DNA of 64,000 bases, taken from assembly GCF_045865695.1 (NCBI RefSeq), contig NZ_BAACAP010000209.1, forward strand, positions 1 through 64,000, read 5' to 3'. Under the pieces are notes generated by a model. It saw nothing but the letters and a program-made list of their open reading frames with translations. It was not told the origin of the DNA and did no database searches. This DNA comes from Scytonema sp045865695. Lineage in GTDB: Bacteria; Cyanobacteriota; Cyanobacteriia; Cyanobacteriales; Nostocaceae. Each line of letters opens with the position of its first letter. Position 1 is the first letter of the stretch. Shown here piece after piece: positions 8,381-16,910 of this stretch. A program made the translations under genes and the position numbers.

Positions 8381-8823
8381 TTATTTTGTTTGCTTTTCTT
8401 CCTCATCATTACTTTCCTCAAACTCAGCAATGATTTGCTGAATTTTTTTCACAGATACATTCGCCTGTTCAGATTTAGTATAAATATCTAATAAGACAAT
8501 ACTTAAAGGTGATTCAACCCAATAAATTAAGCGGTAACCAGAGCTTTTACCTTTTTGAAGATCGCTGTTCTTTACATGCGCCTTAAAAACTACATAGCCC
8601 TCTAGCCCAGAAATTTGGTTGCCTATCTGTTTTCCTGATTGTAATTGAGCAATTACAGGCTGAATATCATTAGCAATCCGACGGTATTTTTCACTAAAGT
8701 ACGTAGTTTTCTCTGAAATTCAAAAGTTGATTCGATCTCGATTGAGGGAGAATCATCCAGAAGCCTCCGGGAGCGGGGAAACCAAGCAACTTTAGTTCGT
8801 GGAGGAACCGCGACACGAGCCAT
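8381..8823 (-). pseudogene. frameshifted RelE/ParE-family toxin
   Basis: Translation from the ATG at 8823 gives a toxin-like start (DSPSIEIESTFEFQRKLRTLVK) that leaves frame at the T-run 8687-8691 (five A on the coding strand). Adding one A restores KYRRIANDIQPVIAQLQSGKQ, then GYRLIYWV and LLDIYTKSEQ through to the TAA at 8381. The remaining frame matches cyanobacterial type II RelE/ParE-like toxins. The total length of 443 nt is one base short of a whole number of codons. The first ~20 residues appear to be translated from a dispersed palindromic repeat. The toxin is therefore probably inactive, unless slippage at the A-run rescues it. Confidence 0.8.
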
Positions 8824-8835
8824 TTTAATGAGCTA

Positions 8836-8881
8836 GTGCCACAACAGGGGTTCCCCCCGTTGTGACAACTGGCGTGGCAGT
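8836..8881. repeat. imperfect palindromic repeat between toxin and IscB relic
   Basis: TGCCACAACAGGGG-TT-CCCCCCGTTGT, then GTGGCA, forms a strong interrupted hairpin. It is of the dispersed GC-rich palindrome type common in Nostocales, and may also be the remains of the right end of the mobile element that carried the IscB gene. Further GC-rich repeat pieces extend through about 8745-8820. Confidence 0.6.
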
Positions 8882-8890
8882 CTAAGTAAT

Positions 8891-9205
8891 TCAAAATGCA
8901 TATGAATAACCGTCCTTTGCATGAATTCTTTTGCAATATTTATGACTAATTCCTTGAATTAATCCGTTCTTAGTTGAAATATTAAAACTGCCTGTAGCAC
9001 GAGTCGCAATTCTGCCAACATATTCACCAACTTTACCAGTAGTGATAACAGCTTTAACTATGTCTCCAGTTTGAAAACCGAAGTGAAATTTAGTTCTAGA
9101 ACAATGACGATTTGGAAAACCGTACTTGTCTGTACGACACATTTGTCTTGTTCCGTGACCATTTGCTGTAATTAGTAAAGGTTTAACTCCTTTAATATTT
9201 AAAAT
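8891..9205 (-). pseudogene. C-terminal fragment of an IscB-type (RRXRR/HNH) RNA-guided nuclease
   Basis: About 104 codons are open, beginning at the junction with the antitoxin reading frame. The segments KPLLITANGHGTRQMCR, DKYGFP, GFQTGDIVKAV, GEYVGRIATRATGSFNI and QGISHKYCKRIHAKDGYSY are the hallmark C-terminal (guide-RNA/TAM-facing) region of IscB proteins from IS200/IS605-type elements. The RRXRR, RuvC and HNH parts are all absent, so only the 3' end of an element is present. It lies exactly where the antitoxin C-terminus should be. No full-length copy is in the window. Confidence 0.8.
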
Positions 9206-9435
9206 CGTGCTTGATACCAGGATCTACGAAAGCTTTCTACAGCAGATTCTATCTTTTCATTATCTTCATCTTCATCTTCCTCATGAGCCTCATCATGAGA
9301 TGTTTCTTCAATCAGAACAATAACTCTTACTACAGATTTATTGGATAAATTTTCAAGTTGCATATCCGGTAGCTCAAGCTTACCATCAGGCGTAATCTTA
9401 GCAGAAAATTCATATGCTTTCATCTTCATCTCCAA
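9199..9435 (-). pseudogene. type II antitoxin, C-terminus replaced by the IscB fragment
   Basis: Starts at MKAYEFSAKITPDGKLELPD (ATG 9423, with alternatives at 9429 and 9435), the signature of a widespread cyanobacterial antitoxin family, and proceeds through RVIVLIEE and an acidic stretch to ESFRRSWYQAR. Family members normally continue with a short toxin-wrapping tail, but here the frame ends two codons later (F, stop) at the border with IscB sequence. The DNA-binding half may still be made. Upstream position and orientation match a normal antitoxin-toxin operon with the frameshifted toxin at 8381-8823. Confidence 0.7.
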
Positions 9436-9568
9436 AAAGGCTGCAGGATCGATCTTATTCTATAAACTTGAGACGATAATACCAAATACTAACTTAAACA
9501 AACCAATTTATAAAAACTAGTTTTTTCTCACCTACCTACTTACGACAGATTATCATTGTTCTAGTGGC

Positions 9569-10549
9569 TTAGTAATTAAGAATTACTGTTAAACGATTTG
9601 CCAAATCAATAATATCGTCTTTCCGAGCAACTTGCTCAATCCATTCTTTAGGAATATTTTCTACTCCATAATAAATGGCTGCTAATCCGCCTGTAACAGC
9701 AGCAGTTGTATCTGTATCTTCACCTAAATTGACAGCTTTTAAAACTGCTTCAGCATAAGATGAACTATTTAACAAACACCAAAGTGATGCTTCTAATGTA
9801 TCGATGACATATCCACTTGAATTAATACTTTCTTCTGATAACTGAGCAATTTCACCACTCATGACTCTGGTAAAATGCGATCTCTCTGAAGCATACTTGG
9901 CATTTGAGTAAATATCTTCTATGTTTTTTAGTCCTTGTTGATAAGCTGTGTTTGGATTGGCTCCTTCTAAAAGAGCAACTGCAATACTAATATAAATACC
10001 GCAAGCCATTTGTGACCTGAGATGAGCGTGAGTGATGCAAGAAACTTGATGCGTTCGAGAAATCAGTTCTGAGAAAGTTAATATTTTGTGATAGTAAGCT
10101 ATAGGCAAAATTCTCATTAAGGAGCCATTCCCATTACTTCTTTCGCTCTTTTCTCCTGCTTCTAAAGGTGGTACTCCTTGTTTTATATTGGTAATGGCAA
10201 GAAATGTTGTATTGCCTACATCAAAAACTTCGCCACGTGCTGTCCAATGATTGTTGTTATACCAACGCCAAAAGGATTGTGCGATTGCATCGAGTGAAAA
10301 CCCTTCACAAAGAGACTCAGCCAAGCAAAATGTCAGCGAACTATCGTCAGACCATGTACCTGGTGGTACATCCCAAGTTCCGTAACCTTGCATTGATGTC
10401 ACGGGCGATCGCGATCGTTCTGCACGGCTAGTAAATTCCACTGGAACACCTAATGCATCCCCTACGCATAATCCCATGAGTCCAGATAAAACTTTTGAAG
10501 TCATCGACATTATATAAAAACTTGTATTTTTATTCCTTATAATAAACAC
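9569..10549 (-). CDS. ADP-ribosylglycohydrolase (DraG/ARH) family protein
   Basis: About 310 aa from the likely start MTSKVLSGLMGLCVGDALG (ATG near 10504; upstream ATGs at 10510 and 10549 would only add a poorly conserved leader). Family motifs for the binuclear Mg site are present: GLCVGDALGVPVEF, WSDDSSLTFCLAESL with the Asp-Asp pair, NGNGSLMRILP, and GEDTDTTAAVTGGLAAIYYG near the C-terminus. These enzymes remove ADP-ribose from modified proteins or small molecules; the target cannot be deduced. It is an intracellular, single-gene unit. No DraT-like partner is nearby. Confidence 0.88.
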   Translation of the reverse strand: MFIIRNKNTSFYIMSMTSKVLSGLMGLCVGDALGVPVEFTSRAERSRSPVTSMQGYGTWDVPPGTWSDDSSLTFCLAESLCEGFSLDAIAQSFWRWYNNNHWTARGEVFDVGNTTFLAITNIKQGVPPLEAGEKSERSNGNGSLMRILPIAYYHKILTFSELISRTHQVSCITHAHLRSQMACGIYISIAVALLEGANPNTAYQQGLKNIEDIYSNAKYASERSHFTRVMSGEIAQLSEESINSSGYVIDTLEASLWCLLNSSSYAEAVLKAVNLGEDTDTTAAVTGGLAAIYYGVENIPKEWIEQVARKDDIIDLANRLTVILNY

Positions 10550-10726
10550 AAAATGAATAGCATTAGCCTATAAAATTAAAATGAACTGCTACGCAAGCCA
10601 TTATAGGAATTCTCACTTGAATCAAGTACAGATTTATCTGCGTTCTTCTGCTACAGGCTGCGGTTCCATAACTTTTTTATGTATTGTACCTAATTGAAAA
10701 ATTTTTGTTTTGTAGTAAATAAAATA

Positions 10727-10830
10727 GGTGGGCAATGCCCACCCTACAAAAATATTTTTATTTAAATCTTGTGGTACGGGCAAGATGCCCGTATTATAAT
10801 CTCCACTCTTGTGGTAAGGGCATCTTGCCC
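10727..10830. repeat. cluster of three perfect palindromes (possible terminator of the cmp operon)
   Basis: GGTGGGCA-A-TGCCCACC (10727-10743), TACGGGCA-AGA-TGCCCGTA (10775-10793), and AGGGCA-TCT-TGCCCGT near 10817-10832 follow each other downstream of cmpD. All three are dispersed cyanobacterial palindromes and would form hairpins in the cmp transcript. The remaining gap to the ADP-ribosylglycohydrolase gene shows nothing else. Confidence 0.65.
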
Positions 10831-10840
10831 GTACTACGAA

Positions 10841-11698
10841 TTACTCATCATGAGCAAAACGACGAAACAGGTAATCAAGAGCGTAGTTGCGAAGTTGATA
10901 GTATTTTGGATCTTCCATAATCCGAGCGCGATCGCGCGGACGGGGGAACGGAATATTTAAAATTTCACCGATATTTGCCGCAGGTCCGTTTGTCATCATG
11001 ATTAAGCGATCTGCAAGGAACAGCGCTTCATCAATATCGTGAGTAATCATCAGTACCGTGCATCGCCGTTCGTTCCAAATTTTCAGCAATTCTTCCTGTA
11101 ATTCTTCTTTGGTGATAGCATCTAATGCCCCAAATGGTTCATCTAATATCAGGACTTGAGGACGAATTGCCAAAGCTCGTGCGATCGCAACCCGTTGTTT
11201 CATACCCCCAGAAAGTTGGGTTGGTTTTTTGTCACCTGCATCTGACAAACCTACTAGAGCTAAATGTTCCCGTGCAATTGCTGACTTCTGTGCCTTGGGC
11301 TTGTTAGGAAAAACAGCATTAAGAGCCAAGTAAATATTTTCAAACGCAGTCAGCCAAGGTAACAAAGCATAGTTTTGGAAAACCATCATTCTATCCGGTC
11401 CCGGCTGAGTGATGGGTTTAGAATTAAGCATTACCGAGCCACTAGTAGGCTTAGTGAAACCCGAAACCATATTTAGTAAAGTTGATTTACCACAACCGGA
11501 GTGACCGATTACGCAAATAAACTCGCCCTGATTTACGGTAAGGTTAACATCTTCAAGTACTACAAAAGGACCTTTTGGTGTGGGATAGACTTTAGAAACA
11601 CTATCCATCACCAAGAAAGGTTCGGGACGGGTGGGAATAGCGAGGGGTTGTGGAGATGTTTTGGTCATTTCGCGAGAAGTAAACGTGCGATTGTTCAT
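10841..11698 (-). CDS. cmpD: bicarbonate (or nitrate) ABC transporter ATPase, CmpD/NrtD type
   Basis: 285 aa, cytoplasmic ATPase that energises uptake through the CmpB permease. Walker A GHSGCGKST, ABC signature LSGGMKQR, Walker B VLILDEPFGALD and the H-loop MITHDIDEA are all intact. It is the last gene of a four-gene operon read cmpA-cmpB-cmpC-cmpD on the minus strand, 25 bp after cmpC. The sequence alone does not separate CmpD from NrtD; the name follows the assignment of the binding protein. Confidence 0.85.
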   Translation of the reverse strand: MNNRTFTSREMTKTSPQPLAIPTRPEPFLVMDSVSKVYPTPKGPFVVLEDVNLTVNQGEFICVIGHSGCGKSTLLNMVSGFTKPTSGSVMLNSKPITQPGPDRMMVFQNYALLPWLTAFENIYLALNAVFPNKPKAQKSAIAREHLALVGLSDAGDKKPTQLSGGMKQRVAIARALAIRPQVLILDEPFGALDAITKEELQEELLKIWNERRCTVLMITHDIDEALFLADRLIMMTNGPAANIGEILNIPFPRPRDRARIMEDPKYYQLRNYALDYLFRRFAHDE

Positions 11699-11723
11699 AT
11701 GATTTTGGATTAATCTAAAATTT

Positions 11724-13730
11724 TTAGGCTGCTGCGACGGAGGAACGCGTGTAGATAATGACTTCTGCTACGGAAACATTGCGTTTTATTTCAAGACTGT
11801 TGAGATAAGCAATAGGGTCATCGGCATTAAATTCAGCGCCATCAAACAATTGAATAGGACCGCGATGGTACTTAATATCAAGCAAACCTAGCTCCCGTGC
11901 TGCTGTGCTAAACACGCTGACTCGACAAACCCTTTCCAAAATTTCCATCCAGTTGCGGGGGAAAGGAATATCACCCCAACGCGCCATTTGAGTCATCATC
12001 CATAAATGTTCGGTACGGCTGGGACGGTTGACTCCATCACCAAAGAATAGATGATGAGCGTACTCTCGCATTGGTTGTTCGAGGTTGCAAACCATAGAGT
12101 TTGGATCGCCAAGCTGGATATATTCTTCGTTAGTGCTGATGTACTCGCGACGAGCTAAAATTTGACGAATTTCTGAAAAGTTATTTTCATCAGCACAGTA
12201 CCGACAAGCTTCCAATAAAGCTTTAACTAAAGCGATATGGGTATTTGGATATGCATTTGCCCAATCTTCGCGAACTCCCAAAACTTTGCCCGGATGTCCT
12301 TGCCAAATTTCTAAATCTGTGGCGACGGTAAAGCCAATACCTTCTATCGCAGCTCGAAGATTCCAAGGTTCTCCCACGCAATAACCGTCTATACTTCCTG
12401 CTTGTAAGTCAGCAACCATTTGTGCGGGAGGAATGGTTTTGAGAGAAACATCTACATCGGGGTCAATGCCTGCTGTTGCTAACCAGTAACGCAAAAGTAT
12501 ATTGTGCATTGAGGAAGGGTGTACCATCCCCAAAGTATGGCTTTGCCCTGCGGACTCTTGTAATAATTGTTTAAAATCTGCTAGGGTATAAACCCCTTTG
12601 TCATAAAAACGCTTGTCTAAGGTAATGGCATTGCCATTGCGAGTTAATGTCAGTGCGCTCACAACAGGTGTGGGGACATCTCCATGACCACCTACAGTTA
12701 ACCATACGGGCATACCTGAAGGCATTTGCGCCGCGTCTAAATAGCCACCAACGATCCCATCGGTAATTCCGCGCCAGCTGGTTTCGCGCACTAAGTTAAC
12801 TTCGTCCAAACCGTACTTTGTAAAGAAGCCCTTTTCTTGAGCAACAGCAAGAGGGGCGCAAGCAGTCAGAGGAAGGAAGCCAATTTCTAAGTTAACTTTT
12901 TCTAGACCGTGACGGGCAACTGTTGTAACTTTTCTCGCTCTGATTTTCTTGATACGTTTTTGTTGATTGAGGAAGTAAATCATCTCACTCCGCAAGCTGT
13001 AGTAGCTCGGATGTTCTACCACTTCCATCCGCTTCCGGGGGCGGGGAATATCGACTTCTAAAATTTGTCCTATTTTTGATTCCGGTCCGTTGGTCAACAT
13101 CACAATTCTGTCGGACAATAGCACCGCTTCATCCACATCATGAGTCACCATAACTGCAGTGACTTCGTTTTCCTGACAAATTTGCATCAACTGTTCTTGC
13201 AAATTGCCTCTTGTCAGTGCGTCTAATGCTCCAAAAGGTTCATCTAACAGGAGCAATTTAGGACGAATTGCCAGAGCACGTGCGATCGCAACCCGTTGTT
13301 TTTGTCCGCCCGATAACATGGCTGGGGCTTTATCAGCATGAGGACGCAAACCAACGAGATCGATATGCTTTTCAACTATTCCTTTGCGTTCGCCCGCAGG
13401 TACATCCTTCATGACTGCATCGACAGCAAGAGCAATATTTTCCCGTACTGAGCGCCAAGGTAAGAGTGAATAATTTTGAAACACCACCATCCGATCGGGA
13501 CCTGGTCTGGCAATTTTTTGTCCTTCTAATGCTACCAAACCCTCAGTTGGTAAATCCAAACCTGCAATCATATTGAGGAGGGTAGATTTGCCACAACCGG
13601 AGTGACCGATGAGAGAAACGAACTCTCCTTTTTTTATTTGTAAGTCAATCCCTTTGAGAGCAATATACTGACCGCCACCGGATAAGGGAAAAATTTTCTC
13701 AATTTGGTCAACAGCAACAAAAACGCTCAT
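11724..13730 (-). CDS. cmpC: ABC ATPase fused to a substrate-binding-like domain, CmpC/NrtC type
   Basis: 668 aa. Residues 1-260 are an ABC ATPase (Walker A GHSGCGKST, signature LSGGQKQR, Walker B LLLLDEPFGALD). Residues ~280-660 resemble the CmpA/NrtA solute-binding protein (IGFLPLTACAPLAVAQEKGFF, HNILLRYWLATAGIDPD, GYCVGEPWNLRA), a fusion seen only in cyanobacterial nitrate and bicarbonate transporters. In that family the C-terminal domain senses substrate in the cytoplasm and gates transport. It begins ~110 bp after cmpB stops, the gap being a heptamer repeat tract, so translational coupling is unlikely. Confidence 0.88.
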   Translation of the reverse strand: MSVFVAVDQIEKIFPLSGGGQYIALKGIDLQIKKGEFVSLIGHSGCGKSTLLNMIAGLDLPTEGLVALEGQKIARPGPDRMVVFQNYSLLPWRSVRENIALAVDAVMKDVPAGERKGIVEKHIDLVGLRPHADKAPAMLSGGQKQRVAIARALAIRPKLLLLDEPFGALDALTRGNLQEQLMQICQENEVTAVMVTHDVDEAVLLSDRIVMLTNGPESKIGQILEVDIPRPRKRMEVVEHPSYYSLRSEMIYFLNQQKRIKKIRARKVTTVARHGLEKVNLEIGFLPLTACAPLAVAQEKGFFTKYGLDEVNLVRETSWRGITDGIVGGYLDAAQMPSGMPVWLTVGGHGDVPTPVVSALTLTRNGNAITLDKRFYDKGVYTLADFKQLLQESAGQSHTLGMVHPSSMHNILLRYWLATAGIDPDVDVSLKTIPPAQMVADLQAGSIDGYCVGEPWNLRAAIEGIGFTVATDLEIWQGHPGKVLGVREDWANAYPNTHIALVKALLEACRYCADENNFSEIRQILARREYISTNEEYIQLGDPNSMVCNLEQPMREYAHHLFFGDGVNRPSRTEHLWMMTQMARWGDIPFPRNWMEILERVCRVSVFSTAARELGLLDIKYHRGPIQLFDGAEFNADDPIAYLNSLEIKRNVSVAEVIIYTRSSVAAA

Positions 13731-13744
13731 TTTTCTATTTGTCC

Positions 13745-13842
13745 TTTGTTATTGGTCACTGGTTACTGGTCACTGGTTACTGGTTACTGGTCACTGGTTA
13801 CTGGTCACTGATCGCTGGTCACTGGTTACTGGTCACTGGTCA
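13745..13842. repeat. heptamer repeat tract between cmpB and cmpC
   Basis: Continuous TTACTGG/TCACTGG units separate two cistrons of one operon. The tract reaches the cmpB stop codon. Confidence 0.85.
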
Positions 13843-14679
13843 CTATTTCTGTTCTTCTGGTAAAATTCTTGACTGTACCCATAACATACACTTGTCAAGA
13901 ATTAAGCCAATAACACCGATATAAACAAGAGCCAAAATAATTTCGCTGACATTGTTGTTTTGATAAGCATCCCAGATGAAAAAGCCAATTCCAACAATAC
14001 CGGACATGATAATTTCTGCTGCAATGATTGCCAACCAAGCTAAACCAATCGCAATTCTTAAACCAGTAAAAATGTAGGGAAGAGCAGCAGGTATAAGAAT
14101 ATTCACGAAATATTCTTTGCGAGAAAGTTGTAAAACTTTAGCTACGTTGTTGTAATCTTGAGGAATTTGCTTAACCCCAACTGCTGTATTGATTAAAATA
14201 GGCCAAATTGCTGTGATGAAGATGACGAAAAGAGCAGCAGGTTCATTTTGTCTTAAAGCAGCCAAAGAAATGGGTACCCAAGCGAGGGGTGGTACGGTAC
14301 GGAATAGCTGAATCATTGGATCTAAAGCTTTCGACAATGATTTGCTCATTCCGAGCGCAATACCTAAGCTAATACCGATGACTGCTGCTAGTGAATAACC
14401 AATTGCAACTCTTTTTAAACTAGCAAGAACTTGCCAAAATAAACCCTTATCTATCCCTCCTCGGTCATAAAAGGGATACAGAATCAGTATCCACGTATCT
14501 TGAATCACTTGAATTGGACCTGGTAGTGTTGCTCCAGGAATCCAAGTAAAGATTTGCCATACAGCGAGAAAGATTGCGATCGCAACTAGTGGTGGGATAA
14601 GGTCGGGAAATTGCTTTTGTATACGGGATAACCAGGGATTTTGAGCAGTAGCGTTATTGCGTCTTTGTAGCGTTACCAT
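13843..14679 (-). CDS. cmpB: ABC transporter permease, CmpB/NrtB type
   Basis: 278 aa inner-membrane subunit with about six hydrophobic helices and the cytoplasmic EAA-type loop near residues 180-210 (VAKVLQLSRKEYFVNILIP) that contacts the ATPases. The N-terminal tail is hydrophilic (RRNNATAQNPW). It is the second gene of the operon, 123 bp after cmpA, the gap being filled with TTGTTAG/TTGTTAT repeats. Substrate follows from CmpA: bicarbonate more likely than nitrate. Confidence 0.87.
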   Translation of the reverse strand: MVTLQRRNNATAQNPWLSRIQKQFPDLIPPLVAIAIFLAVWQIFTWIPGATLPGPIQVIQDTWILILYPFYDRGGIDKGLFWQVLASLKRVAIGYSLAAVIGISLGIALGMSKSLSKALDPMIQLFRTVPPLAWVPISLAALRQNEPAALFVIFITAIWPILINTAVGVKQIPQDYNNVAKVLQLSRKEYFVNILIPAALPYIFTGLRIAIGLAWLAIIAAEIIMSGIVGIGFFIWDAYQNNNVSEIILALVYIGVIGLILDKCMLWVQSRILPEEQK

Positions 14680-14697
14680 TGATTTTCTCCTCTTTGT

Positions 14698-14814
14698 TGT
14701 TGGATAGTTGATAGTTGTTATTTGTTAGTTGTTATTTGTTAGTTGTTATTTGTTAGTTGTTATTTGTTAGTTGATAGTTGTTTCTCCACTAACTACTAAC
14801 CACTAACCACTAAC
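14698..14814. repeat. TTGTTAGT / TTGTTATT repeat tract between cmpA and cmpB
   Basis: Repeats of TTAGTTGTTATTTG and, at the cmpA end, ACTAACCACTAACC. The tract enters cmpA and supplies the stop codon and the last residues (VSG). Confidence 0.8.
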
Positions 14815-16155
14815 TTTCTTAATCTTTAAGCTCTGCAAGTAAGCTTTAGGATTCTCTGGGTCGAACTTGATGCCATCAAAAAACTCTTCAACACCACGAG
14901 ATGTACTGGTGGGAATATCAGCCGCCGCTACGCCTAATTCTTTAGCAGCTTCTTTCCACAAGTCCTCGCGATTAACTTTATCTATAAGTGTCTTGGCATT
15001 TGCTAAGGTCGATTCTGGTAGGAAGCCCCAACGCACGCTTTCTGTTAAAAACCAAAGGTCATGGCTCTTGTATGGATAAGAAACGTTACCTTTTTCATCT
15101 TTCCAGTACAATGCTGCCATTTTGCGATCGTCAATTGTACGACCATCACCCATGTTGTATTTACCTATGAATGGATCGTTCAGAACTGATGCAGGGACGT
15201 TAAAGTAATTTCGTCCTGCAAGGATTTGAGCTAATTCTTTTCTGTTGTCAAAGTTATCGCACCATTGCTGCGCTTCCATGAGTCCTTTAAGAAGGGCTTT
15301 AGTGGCTTTTGGATGTTTGTCAACCCAATCTGCCCTCATGGCAAAATATTCTTCTGGATGGTTTTTCCAAATTTCAGCTGTCAGTGCTGCCATGAAGCCA
15401 ATCTTATCTTGGACAATGCGGTAAGGCCAGGGGTCGCCAGTACTAAACGCATCCATTGTTCCTGTCTTCATGTTGGCAACTGTTTGGGCTGCTGGCACTG
15501 TTAGGAGTTGAACATCTTTGTCTGGATCGACACCTGATGCCGCTAACCAGTAGCGAATCCAAAAATCTTGATTGACGCCTGGAAAGGTGTATGCAGCTTT
15601 GAAGACGGCGTTTGCTGATTTCAATTGAGCAAAAAACGCTTCCTTCCCAGCAACTTTTACGCCAATGCCTTTGCCCAAATGCTTGTTTGCGATCGCGATA
15701 CCATTACCTTGAGTAATTAATTGAGCCAGGATATACATGGGAATTTTTCTATTACCCTTAGTAATGCGTCCTTCAGAAATTAAGTAAGGCATGGGCATTT
15801 GCCATTGACCGCCCTCAATTCCGCCTCCAGCAGCTCCAATTTCTACGTTGTCTCTTGCCGAACCCCAATTCGCTTGTTTGGATAGATCGACATTAGTCAT
15901 TCCATGTTTAGCAAAGAAACCTTTCTCCTTTGCAATAATGAAAGGTGCTGCTTCAACAATTGGAATATATCCGAGTTTAACTGTATTAGTCTCTGGTGCA
16001 TCTGCTGCAGAGACATTGGTAGCAGCAACTTGCTGTGCTTGATTTGTCGTCCCTCCTGGCTCCGGAGGATTTCCCAAACATCCTTTTAAGAATATAGAAC
16101 CAGCAGCAGAAACACCAGCAGTTACCAAAAATTTGCGTCGAGAAAATTCAGTCAT
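14803..16155 (-). CDS. cmpA: bicarbonate-binding lipoprotein CmpA (NrtA homologue)
   Basis: 450 aa periplasmic binding protein. The N-terminus has a twin-arginine-like SRRKFL and a lipobox ending in Cys26 (FLKGC). CmpA and NrtA differ at the anion site. NrtA proteins have a Thr-His pair after the FPGG turn and a Lys in the HPEK segment; this protein has TFPGVNQDFWIRYW and HPEEY (Glu268/269), with FSTGDPWPYR and a C-terminus YLQSLKIK, all as I recall for CmpA. The operon also lacks the nirA and narB genes that usually flank nrtABCD. High-affinity bicarbonate uptake is therefore the better assignment. No cmpR-like LysR gene is adjacent. The final VSG comes from repeat DNA. Confidence 0.82.
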   Translation of the reverse strand: MTEFSRRKFLVTAGVSAAGSIFLKGCLGNPPEPGGTTNQAQQVAATNVSAADAPETNTVKLGYIPIVEAAPFIIAKEKGFFAKHGMTNVDLSKQANWGSARDNVEIGAAGGGIEGGQWQMPMPYLISEGRITKGNRKIPMYILAQLITQGNGIAIANKHLGKGIGVKVAGKEAFFAQLKSANAVFKAAYTFPGVNQDFWIRYWLAASGVDPDKDVQLLTVPAAQTVANMKTGTMDAFSTGDPWPYRIVQDKIGFMAALTAEIWKNHPEEYFAMRADWVDKHPKATKALLKGLMEAQQWCDNFDNRKELAQILAGRNYFNVPASVLNDPFIGKYNMGDGRTIDDRKMAALYWKDEKGNVSYPYKSHDLWFLTESVRWGFLPESTLANAKTLIDKVNREDLWKEAAKELGVAAADIPTSTSRGVEEFFDGIKFDPENPKAYLQSLKIKKVSG

Positions 16156-16910
16156 AAATTTTTCCTGTGGTAATTTTAATTAATTTTGATTGCCGGCATA
16201 CAGCAATGGAACAAAGAGATCCCTTGCTCAAAAAAACAGTATTCTTCCGTAGATTGAAACTTAAGTCAGACTCAAGAACATTAATTATGTGATTGGGACT
16301 GGATTGAATTATCTGTTGTAGATAAACTTATCACCTTTTTTAAATAATTTGTTGATTTTCAATCTTGATTATTAAAAAAATCTTATATCTTTACCATAAG
16401 AAAATCCTTACCTAAATGCTCCTCTAGGTACGAGCAAGTCTATCGTATTAACATAAATTAATGATAAGTATAGAGAAAAATTGATGTATGTCTGTCTTCA
16501 GAACGATATAAGAACCTTATACATAAGCATCTATAGGGTTTTCATGATGAAATCTATTGAGTTTTGTTAAGGATAGATAGTCTTAATATTGTAAGATAAG
16601 CAGTCATCAATTTCCTAATAGCAATGATTGATTGAGGTCTATATACAAGAATCTAATTCTCGACTTCTCTCATAATTCAAGGATCTGGTTTCTCATAAAT
16701 GATTTAAGAGGATGTTTTAAAAGTCATGATTGATGTATTAAATATTTTTTACCCCACCCTAACCCAGACCGATGTATTGGTCTGGGAACTAAATTTCTCT
16801 TATTTCCCCCCTTTATAAGGGGGGACTAAGGGGGGTAATGGGGTAATGATGTGATGAAAATGACAGCAAACCACTTTTCAAACATCCTTTAAGAGTACTA
16901 TTTTTGTAAA
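16156..16910. other. 755-bp gap: cmp promoter region and dispersed palindromes
   Basis: AT-rich DNA upstream of cmpA. One TTA-N8-TAA sequence (16448-16461), the half-site layout described for the LysR-type regulator CmpR, occurs about 290 bp before cmpA, but such a match is expected by chance in AT-rich DNA. Near the other end are two dispersed palindromes: CCCAGACC/GGTCTGGG (16763-16786) and CCCCCC-TTTATAA-GGGGGG (16806-16824). No open frame with recognisable content. Confidence 0.6.

Noticed and set aside
16448..16461. TTA-N8-TAA as a CmpR site upstream of cmpA
   Set aside because: The motif is very short and expected often in AT-rich DNA; no second copy at the right spacing and no cmpR gene nearby. 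Mentioned only in the gap description.
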